A stretch of DNA of 64,000 nucleotides from positions 1,798,001 to 1,862,000 of the forward strand of contig CAWAHD010000001.1 of assembly GCA_963781785.1 (NCBI GenBank), given 5' to 3'. Source of the DNA: CAWAHD01 sp963781785. GTDB taxonomy: Bacteria; Planctomycetota; Planctomycetia; Isosphaerales; Isosphaeraceae. The position numbers and the translations under genes were made by a program. Shown here in pieces: positions 17,454 to 27,061 of this stretch. Numbering within the stretch: position 1 is the first letter of the stretch; every line of letters begins with the position of its first letter. The notes beneath the pieces were generated by a model. That model was not told the DNA's origin. It did no database searches and was given only the letters and a program-made list of their open reading frames with translations.

Positions 17454-17478
17454 ACTCAATATTTAGACAGACTGAGTA
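17453..17478 (-). promoter_or_regulatory. candidate PadR operator
   Basis: TACTCA at 17453-17458 and TGAGTA at 17473-17478 form an inverted repeat with a 14-base AT-rich spacer, overlapping the start of padR. PadR boxes are short dyads over the promoter of their own gene. The location fits; binding is inferred. Confidence 0.4.
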
Positions 17479-17610
17479 GTGGTGTCAAGGGGATTGCGTG
17501 GAAGAAATGTGACGGGCAGACGGCGAGAGAGAGCGGAGATTTTGGCGGGAGTACTGCTGCTCCCAGGGGATATGTGACGTCCAGCCATCGACCTGTGGAA
17601 GGACATCTTT

Positions 17611-17934
17611 ATGGATAAAGGTAAGCTAACTGGGATCGGTGAGCGGTGGCAGCAATTCACGAAGCTCACCGGGCTGATGCTGGGTGAAGAAGCGAATTAT
17701 CGTTTGTTTTCGGCCATGACGCACGGCCATCTGTGGGCGGCATCGCAACTCGGTTTCCGCTTTGATGCTGGGGGGGCGGGTTCGCCGCTGGCGGTGAGCG
17801 ATGCCCTGCCGATAGTGAGGGTAATGCCCGCGTCTGCACCGGGCTCCCGGAACGGGGAGTTGAGTATCGGGTTTTCGATGATGACGTCGGCCATAGGTCT
17901 GCCTGCGACCACTCTAGTAATATCAACTCGTTGA
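17611..17934 (+). pseudogene. truncated hypothetical protein
   Basis: The frame starts MDKGKLTGIGERWQQFTKLT and continues GLMLGEEANYRLFSAMTHGHLWAASQLGFRF, which has the composition of a real protein fragment. After about residue 52 it becomes low-complexity Ala/Gly/Ser sequence without structure. I do not recognise the family. It is probably the surviving part of a decayed gene. Confidence 0.35.
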
Positions 17935-18019
17935 TATAACGGAAATTCGCAGTGAGCAAGGCTCGAATGCTTTGCATCATAGCAGATGTGGGAAATGGCG
18001 TGACTAGGGTGCCGGCGTG

Positions 18020-18250
18020 CTAAAACAACCCGCCCGCGATCAGGATGCCGCGTATAGCGACAATTTCAGGGTGGTTCATCTGGAGGACGTCGATCGTCGT
18101 CCGGCCAATGGGCGTGCGGCCGATCAGCGTACTGCCCTGGAAGCGGAAGTGATAGGCCCACTTGTGCCGTCGCGGATGGTAAAGCCGCGTCAGCTTGCCG
18201 GTTGCCGGGTCCAGCCCGGTCAAAAACGCAAGGACAGCCATTGCATTTCG
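18020..18250 (-). pseudogene. C-terminal remnant of an HNH endonuclease
   Basis: The minus frame reads LTGLDPATGKLTRLYHPRRH, then KWAYHFRFQGSTLIGRTPIGRTT and ends INHPE-like sequence (QMNHPEIVAIRGILIAGGLF). This is the conserved C-terminal part of small planctomycete and cyanobacterial HNH endonucleases, where it follows the CxxCN-HKGPN motif. Here the preceding residues (GRNAMAVLAF) only vaguely resemble that motif, and no HNH catalytic His is found upstream in frame. The gene is therefore 5'-truncated or decayed. Confidence 0.55.
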
Positions 18251-18631
18251 GCCAGACCGGCGGACCGAGAGAGCGCTCGGCTGACCTGTCGCCGGACGGA
18301 AACACGGATTGCAAATCGTCCGCGAAGAGGGCGGCCGGACTGCGCCCGTCCTCACGAGCAGCGTCGTCGCCCTCGCTGCACTCATAAGCGACAACACATC
18401 GACATCGCCGGGCAGTCCCATGCGGCCAAACCACGTGCGGCTTCCGCCCGCGTTAGCGTGCCTCCCTTCGGTATGAAACGCCCTCAGCTCCCCAGGTATC
18501 GCCGCCCCCAACGTAAAAAAAACGAACCCATGCCTAAAAAAACGAAAGGTTCGCCGGCCATGAGCCGATAACCCGCCAGTGCCCGCAGACCTGATATTGA
18601 ACCCACAAGAACACTTACGAGCGCAACCACT

Positions 18632-20176
18632 ATGATTCCCGCAGATGCCACCGGAGAAACCAGCAGGGACGATCGTGCCAAGAATAACGTGAGCCAGGGC
18701 CAGGCGCTCCTGGCCGCCGCCGAGGCGGCGTATCCGTTTCGGTCGCCGGACGGCCGATATTTTGTCCAGTTGCCCACCGGCCAGCGGCGCGACGTCGTGC
18801 CGCTCCGCTCGAAGGCATCGCGTAACTCGCTCGTCGGATCCTACCGTGCGGCACATCACCAGTTGCCCGCGGCATCGGTCGTCGCCCAGGCGGTCGGGGC
18901 CCTCGAAGACCAAGCCCGATTGCATGACCAAACCGAGCCCGTGTTCGTACGCGTCGGCCGCGACCGAAACCTGCACGGCGGCGCAGCCGACTGGGATTAC
19001 TACCTCGACCTCGCCAATCCCAGCGGCCAGGCCGTGAAGATGACTCCCGAGGGATGGTCGATCGTCGACCGCCCGCCCGTCCATTTTTACCGCCCCGATG
19101 GAATGCTGCCGCTTCCAACCCCTCTGGCCAGCGGGTCGATCCAACTCTTGCGGCAGTACGTCAACCTGAGCGACGTCGACTTTTGTCTTTTCATCGGCTG
19201 GTTGGCCGCGGCATACCGGCCCGTCGGCCCTTACCCCATCCTGGTCATCCACGGTGAACAGGGAAGCGCCAAAAGCACCCTGACGCGAATCGCCCGGCTC
19301 CTCATCGACCCCCACCAAATGCCGCTGATCACCGGATCTCAAAGCTTTCGCGACCTGATGGTCACCGCACATAACGGGTGGCTCTTGGCGCTTGATAACA
19401 TCTCTCGAGTCTCACCCCGCCTGGCCGATGGGCTCTGCGGTATTGCAACCGGCGGCGGACACTCCGGCCGCCGCCCGTTCTCGGGCGACCTGCGCGAGGA
19501 CGTGTCCGCGGAGAGGCCGACGATCTTGAATGGAATCCCCGACTTCATCGACCGGGCCGACCTCAATGACCGCTGCCTCTCCATGACCCTGGCACCGATC
19601 CTGCCCAGAAGCCGGCGCGGTGATGCTGAGTTCTGGCGGTCGTTCGAGGCCGACTATCCCGCGCTCTTGGGCGGAATGCTCAATGCCTTCACGGGCGGCC
19701 TCTACCTGCTCCCGTCGGTGCAGTTCGCCGAACCGCCGCGGCTGGCCGATTTCGCGTGCTTGGGTGAAGCCGTCAATCAGGCCGCCGATTCGCCGGCCGG
19801 CATGTTCCTGGGCGGCTATGCCGAGGATCGCCAGGCCACCACCGTGAATCACCTCGAGGAATCCACTCTCGCCCGAGCTCTCCTCGATTCCGCCAGCCTG
19901 GGAGGGTTGAGGAATTGGACAAAGTCCGCCACCGAGATGATCGAGGAGCTTTCCCACCAGGTGTCGTCCAAAGAGCGAGCCTCGTCGCGCTGGACTCATT
20001 CGCCCCAGATCTTCTCCGACGAGTTGAAGCGCATCGCTCCGCTGCTTCGAACCCGCGGCATCTCGGTCACATTCCATCGCACGAAACATGCCCGGTTGAT
20101 CAAGATCAATGCCGACCCGAGCTTCGATCACTCGGTCGGCCCGCACTTCACGGACGGAATCGCGCTGCCCGCGTGA
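18632..20176 (+). CDS. D5/primase-helicase-like ATPase of a mobile element
   Basis: 514 residues. The central part contains a Walker A motif HGEQGSAKSTLTRIARLLID, a Walker B-like LLALDNISR and a following arginine-rich segment (DRADLNDRCLSMTL), the pattern of phage/plasmid D5-type superfamily 3-like ATPases. The N-terminal 190 residues hold a region also found beside primase domains (WSIVDRPPVHFYRPDGMLPL). No primase active-site motif is evident. Such proteins drive replication or maintenance of integrative elements. Repeats resembling iterons lie just downstream. The frame is intact, while neighbours on both sides are remnants. Confidence 0.65.
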   Translation: MIPADATGETSRDDRAKNNVSQGQALLAAAEAAYPFRSPDGRYFVQLPTGQRRDVVPLRSKASRNSLVGSYRAAHHQLPAASVVAQAVGALEDQARLHDQTEPVFVRVGRDRNLHGGAADWDYYLDLANPSGQAVKMTPEGWSIVDRPPVHFYRPDGMLPLPTPLASGSIQLLRQYVNLSDVDFCLFIGWLAAAYRPVGPYPILVIHGEQGSAKSTLTRIARLLIDPHQMPLITGSQSFRDLMVTAHNGWLLALDNISRVSPRLADGLCGIATGGGHSGRRPFSGDLREDVSAERPTILNGIPDFIDRADLNDRCLSMTLAPILPRSRRGDAEFWRSFEADYPALLGGMLNAFTGGLYLLPSVQFAEPPRLADFACLGEAVNQAADSPAGMFLGGYAEDRQATTVNHLEESTLARALLDSASLGGLRNWTKSATEMIEELSHQVSSKERASSRWTHSPQIFSDELKRIAPLLRTRGISVTFHRTKHARLIKINADPSFDHSVGPHFTDGIALPA

Positions 20177-20805
20177 TTCACCCTTCCGCTCTCGTCGCGC
20201 ACATCCGCGGGAGCGGCGCGCCCAGTCGATTCCGCAGATTGAGCCGACTCGTGTCGCAGTCCGACCGAAACGGCACCGGCTCCGTCAGGCTGCGGAAAGA
20301 GAGCACGATTTTCGCGATCCTGCCGGATGAGCGGATTGCACTGCGGCACAGGCCCGTCGATTCCCCAGAGTGCCGGCTCGGGGTGACGAGATGCTCTGCG
20401 AGTGACGAGCCCGTCTCGTCACCCGCGGCTGGCCGCGCGTGCGGGTCGCGCGGATTTTGCGACCCACTGAAGCGCCGCTCGTGAGCATCCTGCGGATTGT
20501 GACATCGCGGGTGACGAGGTGACGAGGGTGACGAGGCTTTTTGCAGCAAGGAGGTACGACACAGCAGCAGCGGCGCCGAGGGCGCTGCTGGAAGGCGGAA
20601 AAACGAACCACGAAATCACCAGCCCGACGCGCAAGTCAGGGATCTGAATCTTGACAAGGGGCGAAATGGAAGGCGGAATCCATACATACGCCTGCCGTGC
20701 GGGCGGACGACCACCAGCAGCCGTCCATCGCGATCCGGCGGCGGTCTCGACCGCGGCCACATCTCCGCGAGACAACAATCGGATCAGTCGGGCGTTGAAG
20801 TTCTT
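20177..20805. other. spacer with GTGACGAG repeats
   Basis: No convincing gene lies between the ATPase and the Fic remnant. The notable content is the repeat cluster at 20383-20535, listed separately. Frames on both strands are shadows of repetitive GC-rich sequence. Confidence 0.4.
20383..20535. repeat. iteron-like GTGACGAG repeats
   Basis: Five direct copies of GTGACGAG lie at 20383-20390, 20402-20409, 20511-20518, 20519-20526 and 20528-20535. One inverted copy lies at 20415-20422, forming an 8-bp hairpin with the second copy. They start about 200 bases after the D5-like ATPase stop. Iterons beside replication genes mark origins of plasmids and integrative elements, so an origin is possible. 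The repeats may instead be the degenerate repetitive tail of a coding region. Confidence 0.5.
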
Positions 20806-21228
20806 TCACGAGGGCGGCTCGCCTTCAGATCGGGTCGTCTGAGGATTCTCGACCGTGTCTTCGACCTGCGTGAACGGGGCGAAGCCGGGCGATTCGAAGA
20901 GCGACAGGTAGGGATCGTTCCGGAACCGCCGGTTCCGCGATTTCCCGGTCGTTTCCCGCAAGATTCCCTGTTCGACGAACTGCTCGATGTACTTTCGTGC
21001 AGTCGGGAACCCGCAACCGAGCCGGACTTTCACCATGTTGATCGACACCAATGGCTGCTCGAACAAGTAGTCGAGAAGTGCTTGATGTTTGACTCGCTTC
21101 CGTTGCTCCTCTCGAAGGGCGAGGATCTTGCGGGCTGTGGCCGTCGCCGCCTGGCTGACCTCGTAGACGCCCTCCAGGAAGAACCTGATCCAGCCTTCCG
21201 AGTCGCAGGAATGAACGCCGTGTACCCC
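20806..21228 (-). pseudogene. C-terminal fragment of a Fic-family protein
   Basis: The frame holds SEGWIRFFLEGVYEVSQAAT, then ALREEQRKRVKHQALLDYLF and a winged-helix end, VSINMVKVRLGCGFPTARKYIEQF, with GILRETTGKSRNRRF. This is the region downstream of the Fic domain in DUF4172/Fic adenylyltransferase-like proteins. The Fic motif HPFxxGNGR is absent: an in-frame stop at 21229-21231 and unrelated upstream sequence end the similarity. It is a 5'-deleted gene, part of the decayed island. Confidence 0.65.
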
Positions 21229-21463
21229 TCAAGCTGGCGGATGAATCGCCCGGCTCGCATCAGAGCGCCTGTCCCGTATCGCTATGAAAGGATCGTGAAA
21301 TACAGCCCGTGCGAACCGCACCATATTACACGATGTTGGCATTTCTTTTAATAAAGATCGGGATCCGGTTGGGGACGTTGCATTCCGCCGTGGTCGGTCG
21401 TCGACGAAACCTCGATCCCTGACACGGCTGACGGTCTGGGGTTCGCTCTTGACCCAGGGAACC

Positions 21464-22809
21464 TCAAACGCCTTGCTTCTCCAGCGTGTACGGCAGCACC
21501 TTGACGCCGCGTTTCTTGAGCGGAGCGAGTGCTTCCTTCAATCGGGTTTGCGCCTCGGACCAGGCCGGCTCTTGCAGCAGTGTCAGACCCGGAGGAGCCT
21601 GCTGACGGTCGTGGAGCTCGTTTTCATCGAGCAGGAAGACGAAGTCGCCCGGACCGAGTTCAAGGGATGTGATCAACCGGCACGTCTGCTCGACATGAGA
21701 GCCCGCTCGCTCGATGCCGCCCGCGCCCACCAGGGTCAAGACGCTGGCCCCCAGGCCGGCCGCCTTGAGATCGGCAAAGCTGGGCGCAGATCGTCGTCGT
21801 GCCAGGTCTTGAGGTAAAGCGCCCGCACCGCGGGATCGCCGGACTCGATCAAAAAACTCACGCGTGAGAGGCCCCCGGCGGAAAAATCGGCCCAGGACGT
21901 GCGAGCGGGCATGGCCGCAGCAAAATCGTTCAGGAAGGCGTGGATGCCCTCGAAAGAATGCGCGATCTCCTTACCTCGATCTCGTTCATCGACTGTGCTT
22001 CGCTCACGAGCCGTTTTGATCGAGAAGACGTGGCTGGCGGCGTTCAAGTAGCCGATGACGTCTTCGGCCGGGCGGTGCAGGACGTCGCTGCCGGCCAGGA
22101 CGACGACCTTGCTCTGCAGAAGCCGGCGGCCCCAGAGCGCTGCCACATCGCGGGCGTGCTGCTCGAACTCGGCCGGCGTGCGGGCCCACAGCTCGCCGCG
22201 TGGTGGACAGCCTGTGCCAAATCGGCTTGATGACCCGAGTGTCGCTTGCAGAACGACGCCGTTCTGGCACTCCGGAGGCAAGAACGGCAGCGGGCCGTAG
22301 GTTCTCCGGTAGTCGTCGCGGTGAGCGAGCCAGCGAGCATGATCCCAGCGGCTGATCGCCTCCAGGAACAGGCGGAGCTCGCCGGGATCAATTGGCTCGG
22401 CCTTGGCCGAAGGAGGGTTAGCCGGCGAAAGCTGGCCGGTGCCCACGCTGGCGATCAGGTCCAGCGCCATCACACGAACCCGCTCATCGAAGTCGCTGGC
22501 TTCTTGATCGTCCAAGGATCGTCGTTTCAGAACGAGGCTCGGTCCCTCCCGCACCCTGTCGATCGCCTGGACGCAGGCGTCCAGACCTTTGAGGTAGTGG
22601 GTTCCCTCGACAAACGCCCGCTGCCACCGCCCCTCCAGGTCAAAGTGATAGATCGGAGCATCGCCAAAGTAGAGCGAAAATGCCCCCGGCTTGAAGCCTG
22701 CGAAAATCGGGTCCGCTGAAGCAATCGCAGGTTGGAGCCCGATCCGCCTGCGGTAGGATGCTCCCTGTTCCAGAAGACAGGCAGCCTCGGTTCGATGCCC
22801 GGAAGCCAT
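21464..22809 (-). pseudogene. radical SAM-like protein, frameshifted and lacking the Fe-S cysteines
   Basis: The protein matches a planctomycete radical SAM family: FGDAPIYHFDLEGRWQRAFV near the N-terminus, PPECQNGVVLQATLG where the cluster motif should follow, then FSAGGLSRVSFLIESGDPAVRALYLKTW. The first frame ends at 21736. One base earlier, at about 21778, the reading must shift to continue FADLKAAGLGASVLTLVGAGG and run to 21464. The CxxxCxxC cluster motif that should follow ATLG is replaced by GSSSRFGTGCPP, leaving one Cys. It thus cannot bind the usual [4Fe-4S] cluster, so this looks like true decay. The start ATG at 22807-22809 is chosen because upstream sequence only translates repeats. 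Confidence 0.6.
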
Positions 22810-22847
22810 GGAAATCGTGGTCTCGTAATTGGAGTCAGTTCGAGGAA

Positions 22848-22890
22848 TTGGTGCCGGTTCATCTTTCGGAGAAAAATGAACCGGCACCAA
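22848..22890. repeat. 15-bp perfect inverted repeat (dispersed family, copy 1)
   Basis: TTGGTGCCGGTTCAT at 22848-22862 pairs exactly with ATGAACCGGCACCAA at 22876-22890 around a 13-base loop. A related element with the same layout (GTGTCAGTT / AACTGACAC arms and an AAAAATGAAC core) occurs at 48973-49015. The two copies suggest a dispersed palindromic element of REP or MITE type. Confidence 0.75.
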
Positions 22891-23114
22891 GTTTCTCCGG
22901 CGATCCGGGAAATCGGTCTCCTCGAAACCGGAGTCACCCACTATAGTACGCGATTCCCGGGATTGTCGTCGTCGGCCGAATGGGCGGAAGAAAGAAGAAT
23001 CCCCCGCGGACTGGGCTGAGGAAGGGTCGGCGTTTGCCGCACCGGCCGGACGGGCCCGAGGGCGACGTTTTTGTTGCGCTCGATCGAACCAAAGCGCGAG
23101 CCACCGAACTCTTT

Positions 23115-23298
23115 CCCCCCCTTGTGAAGGGGGGGCCAAGGGGGGTGGACCCCGCGCGACCACCTAGCTGCGCCTTGTACGCAGGGGCAAAGAGGGAGGG
23201 GCCGGAGCCTCGGAGATCGAAAAGCCAAGAGAGCGCAACGGCCTTGTAACTGGCGGTGCCGCGACTACCCCCCCTAACCCCCCCTTCGCAAGGGGGGG
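23115..23298. repeat. pair of inverted C-run/G-run hairpin repeats
   Basis: At 23115-23148 seven C, TTGTGAA, seven G, CCAA, six G form a GC hairpin plus tail. At 23267-23298 the same design appears in inverse orientation (C-runs, TTCGCAA, seven G). About 120 bases lie between the copies. They precede the GT39 gene, whose start is at 23401. They look like a dispersed repeat family rather than coding sequence. Confidence 0.65.
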
Positions 23299-23400
23299 AA
23301 AAGAGAAAAACGAAATCGGGGGGAGCGCCCGGCTTGCGAACGAGGAACTTTTCATCAGCTCGCCCGCGGCCTGCTGGCCTCGGGAGCGGAGGACGGATCC

Positions 23401-25145
23401 GTGGAGCAAGCAGAGAATCCGCCGGCTGGGGCTGAGGCACCGGCCGGGACAGGACGCAAACTCGGCCGGTGGGGCTGGATTGAACCGATTGCGATCGTCG
23501 TCCTGGCGCTCATTTTGAATCTGGCAGGCAACGGGCGAACCGGGCTATGGGATCGCGATGAGCCGCGCTACGCCGTCTGTGTACGCGAAATGCGGGCGCG
23601 CGGCGACTGGATCTTTCCGACCTTCAACGGTGAGCCGCGCTATCACAAGCCCGTCTTGATTTACTGGCTGATGCGCTGGGGAACGGCGATCGGGGGGGAC
23701 AATCCATTCGGGCGCGCCTGGTCTCGGCGCTCGCCGGTGCCGCAACAGTGCTTGGGGCCTGGGGCCTTGGGAGGCGGATGCTGGGCAAAGGCGGCGGGCG
23801 GCTCGCCGGTCTCATCCTCGCGACGGCGCCGATCATGGTCGCCGAATCCAAGCTGGCGACGACCGACGCGACGCTGGCATTCTTCCTCTTCGGCTGCCAG
23901 TTTTGCCTTTGGGAGCTATCTCGGCGTCCGTCTCGAGCGCTGGCGGCGCTGTTCTGGATCTGTCTGAGCCTGGCGACGTTGACCAAGGGCCCGGTGGGCC
24001 CCGCCCTGGTGGCGTCGGGCGCGCTCCTGGCATGGTGGTGGGGCGGGCCGACGTCGTGCTGGAAGCGGCTGCACGGGAAGGCCGGACTCCTTGGCTTCGT
24101 CATCCTGACCGTTCCCTGGTACGTCGCCATCGGTATCGCCTCGGGGGGAGAGTTCCTCCGATTCGCTGTCGGCCAGCAGATCGTGCATCGCGCCCTGTCG
24201 GACATGGAAGCGCACGGCGGCTTCCCGGGCTACTATCTGATCGTCTCGGCCCTGGCCTTCTATCCTTGGTCGGCCCTGGTTCCGGCGGCTCTGGCCGGAG
24301 CATGGCTGCGCCGCAAGTCCGACCCCAGATTTGGTTTCCTGATGGGATGGGCGATCGGTCCGCTGCTCTTGCTGGAGTGCTTCAGGACCAAGCTGATTCA
24401 CTACTACTTGCCGGCGTTTCCCGCATGGGCGATCCTCCTGGCCTGGCTGATTCGCGCGATCGCGTCCGAAGGGGTCAACGTGCGGCGCTGGCCCCTCGGG
24501 CGGCTGGGGCTCGCCCTTCTCGCCGGCATCGGGCTGGCGGGCACTGTGCTCATGCTCACAGGGGGAGCCATGGTGCGCGGATCGCTCGCGCCTCCGATGA
24601 TCCTGGTCGCCGTCTTGATCGCGGCGGGGACACTGGCGGGGGTGTCGTTGCTGCAACAGGGCGCCACCGAGCGCGCAGCATACTGCCTGGCGGGAACCTG
24701 GGCGGTCGTGATGCTCGTGTGCGGCGGCTGGTTGATCCCGCTGGCCGAGCCCTACCGGACTTCGCGGATCATCGGCGAGCGCCTGGCCCGCCGATCCTCC
24801 GAGCTGCACATCGAACCGGTTCTGCTGGAGTACCAGGAGCCCGGCGTGGTCTACGCCATGGGACGCCCGATCCCGACCACGCGCAATCGCGCCGGGTTCT
24901 TCGCCCACCTGAGCGGTGGCAGGTCGGTTCTCACGGTGGCGCTTCCCAGCGAGATCGCCGTGATGCGCAAGCACTTCGGGCTGGTCGTGACCCCCGTCGA
25001 CCAGGTCGACGGCTATGTGCTGACCAAGGGCAAGAAAGAGACGCTCGAGGTTGCGGTCGTGCGAGCAGGAGCCGAGCCGGAGGACGAGGCTCCCTTACCG
25101 CCCAACGTGCGCCGGATCGGCTTGAAGGAGACGCTCGTAAAGTGA
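23401..25145 (+). CDS. GT39-family membrane glycosyltransferase (ArnT-like), frameshifted
   Basis: About 581 residues once a one-base deletion near 23711 is bridged. The first frame carries LALILNLAGNGRTGLWDRDE (the catalytic Asp-Glu loop) and PRYHKPVLIYWLMRWGTAIG, and the second resumes ARLVSALAGAATVLGAWGLG and continues with about ten more membrane segments (for example LGFVILTVPWYVAIGIASGG, LALLAGIGLAGTVLML). A soluble C-terminal domain follows residue 460. The family transfers sugars from polyprenyl-phosphate donors to lipid or protein acceptors on the outer face of the inner membrane. Start GTG 23401 gives MEQAENPP. Interruption is probably a sequence error. Confidence 0.75.
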
Positions 25146-26270
25146 GCGAAGCTGCTCGGTCATGGTCTCGTGGCGGAACTGGCCGGCAAACCGGCGGCGG
25201 CCCTCCTGGCCCATGGCAGCGCGGGCCGCGGGGTCAGCGGCGAGCTTGAGGATCGCTTCGCGCAGCCCCGCCAGGTCTCGTGGTGGCAGCAAGATGCCCG
25301 TCTCCGGCAGAACGACTTCCCGGGCGCCGTCGACGTCGTAGCTGATCACCGGCCGGCCGACCAGCAGCGCTTGCGGCAGGACTCGGGCCAGGCCCTCGCG
25401 CAGGCTGGGGTGGATGACCGCGTCGACGGCGCACAAGAGCTCGGGGATGCGCTCGGGGGCGACGAGACCGGTCAAGATGAACGAATCGCGGATGCCCAGC
25501 CGCTCGAGGTCCGCGATCAATCGATCGCGCAGGATGCCGTCGCCGATCCAGACGAACCGGACCTTGGGGTTGGCTTGGAGGACGTCGCGCGCGACCTGGA
25601 CGATGTCGTCGTGGCCTTTGAGCTCGAAGAGACGCGCCACCGTGGCGAAGGCGACCTGCTCGTCGTTCAAGCCGAGCTCCCGGCGAACGTCGTCTCTGGG
25701 CCGCCGGGGCGTGAGGAACAGGTCGGCGTCCATGCCGCTGTAGACGGTGTGGAACTGGTCGGGCCGGCCGACGCCTGCCGCCAGCGCCTGGGCTGTCATG
25801 GCGTCGCACACGCTCACGATCGCGTGAGCCCGCTTCGCCGCCCAGCGCTCGAGCGCGATATAGAGACGGTTCTTGAGCGGCGTCTCGAACGCTCCGAACG
25901 GCATGCCGTGGATCGTGTGGACGACAGCCGGGACTTTCTCGCGCCAGGCCGCCGCCCGGCCCAAAATCCCGGCCTTCGAGCTGTGGGTATGCACGACCTG
26001 CGGCCGCAGCCGGCGAAAGGCTGCTCGCAGGCGGCGGTAGGCCTTCAGATCGAGAGCAGGCCGGATCGCACGAACGAGCTCGGGAAAAACCTCGACCTTC
26101 AATCCCCGCCGCGCCGCCTGGTCGAAGAGATCGCCCTCGGGCCCTTCGGCCGGTCCCGTGATCAGAGTGACATCGTCATGATACACGTGGTGCAGGTCAT
26201 CGACGGTCAGGAGCGTGTTCTCCTGGGCACCCCCCAGGATCAGACGGGTGATGACGTGCACGATCCGCAT
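25095..26270 (-). CDS. GT4-family glycosyltransferase
   Basis: 391 residues from ATG 26270 (MRIVHVITRLILGGAQENTL, the typical N-terminal nucleotide-fold entry). A GT-B fold: acceptor half with VVHTHSSKAGILGRAAAW and donor half with VARLFELKGHDDIVQVARDV, then VIHPSLREGLARVLPQALLV, whose EGLARVLPQA carries the catalytic E-x7-E type motif. It probably builds cell-surface polysaccharide or lipid-linked glycan. It overlaps truA in the other frame and seems fused to it only because truA is frameshifted. Its 3' end overlaps the convergent GT39 gene by about 50 bases. Confidence 0.85.
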   Translation of the reverse strand: MRIVHVITRLILGGAQENTLLTVDDLHHVYHDDVTLITGPAEGPEGDLFDQAARRGLKVEVFPELVRAIRPALDLKAYRRLRAAFRRLRPQVVHTHSSKAGILGRAAAWREKVPAVVHTIHGMPFGAFETPLKNRLYIALERWAAKRAHAIVSVCDAMTAQALAAGVGRPDQFHTVYSGMDADLFLTPRRPRDDVRRELGLNDEQVAFATVARLFELKGHDDIVQVARDVLQANPKVRFVWIGDGILRDRLIADLERLGIRDSFILTGLVAPERIPELLCAVDAVIHPSLREGLARVLPQALLVGRPVISYDVDGAREVVLPETGILLPPRDLAGLREAILKLAADPAARAAMGQEGRRRFAGQFRHETMTEQLRSLYERLLQADPAHVGR

Positions 26271-26999
26271 AGCGAACCCCAACCAAGAATAGCCCCCGCG
26301 CCGGCGCCGTCGGGCCGGCCGCCACGCGGTTCTCCGCCGCCAGCACCTCGGCGACCCATTCGGCGGGGCGCTGCGCAGTCCTACCCATACGAGCGTGCCC
26401 GCGATCGACCGGACCATATTGTACAGGAAGCCGTCGGCCTCGACCTCGACTGTCACGAAGCCTCCCGATCGCACGACACTCAGATCGAGGACGGTCCGCA
26501 CGCTGCTCATCCGGTTGGGCCAGTCGGTCTCGAAGCTGTGGAAATCGTGCCGTCCCAGCAGGAACTGCCCGGCCTTGACCATCGCGCCTTCATCGAGCGG
26601 CCGCCGTACGTGCCAGCTATAGCGAAGCTGAAACGGGCTCGCGATCGGCTGATTGTCGATGACATAACGATAGCGCTTCGACTTGGCGTCGAGCGTGGCG
26701 TGAAACGCCTGTGGCTTGTCCTCGGCCTTCAGGACCCGCAGGTCGGGCGGCAAGAGCGCGTTGAGCCCGCGCACGAGCGTATCGGTTGAATGTTGCGACG
26801 TCGTGAAGAAATGAGCGACCTGAGCGTGTGCGTGGACCCCCGCGTCGGTCCGGCCGCTGGCAGTCGCTATTGCGGTCTGGCCGGTCAGCCGTTCGACGGC
26901 CTCTTCCAATGTCTGCTGAACCGACCTCAGGCCCGTCTGGCGCTGCCAGCCGTGGAAGTCGGTGCCGTCGTAGCAAAGAGTCAGCTTGATATTCCGCAT
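26197..26999 (-). CDS. truA: tRNA pseudouridine(38-40) synthase TruA, frameshifted
   Basis: Starts at ATG 26999 with MRNIKLTLCYDGTDFHGWQR. Contains ATASGRTDAGVHAHAQVAHF with the catalytic Asp in RTDAGVHA, and FLYNMVRSIAGTLVWVG. TruA isomerises uridines at tRNA positions 38-40. After VWVG the normal tail (RPAEWVAEVLAAENR, ARGLFLVGVRY) lies in another frame, so one base is missing near 26386. Without correction the frame runs on into the glycosyltransferase and yields an artificial 634-residue fusion from the truA start. The bridged gene would end at 26197, overlapping the glycosyltransferase by about 70 bases. As a housekeeping gene it is unlikely to be truly broken. Confidence 0.8.
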
Positions 27000-27061
27000 C
27001 GACGGAATCGCGGGTGAGTAGGCGGACGACAAGCTGCCTAATTCGGAATGCCAGGCGCATG

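Noticed and set aside
18020..19372. 450-codon minus-strand open frame
   Set aside because: It is antisense to the D5-like ATPase over most of its length, and only the last 75 codons carry real (HNH) similarity; the rest is a GC-rich shadow.
20383..20535. Possible CRISPR array
   Set aside because: The unit is eight bases long, spacing is irregular and one copy is inverted.
22810..23163. N-terminal extension of the radical SAM-like protein
   Set aside because: The extension only translates the inverted-repeat and G-run repeats, so it is not a protein-coding sequence.
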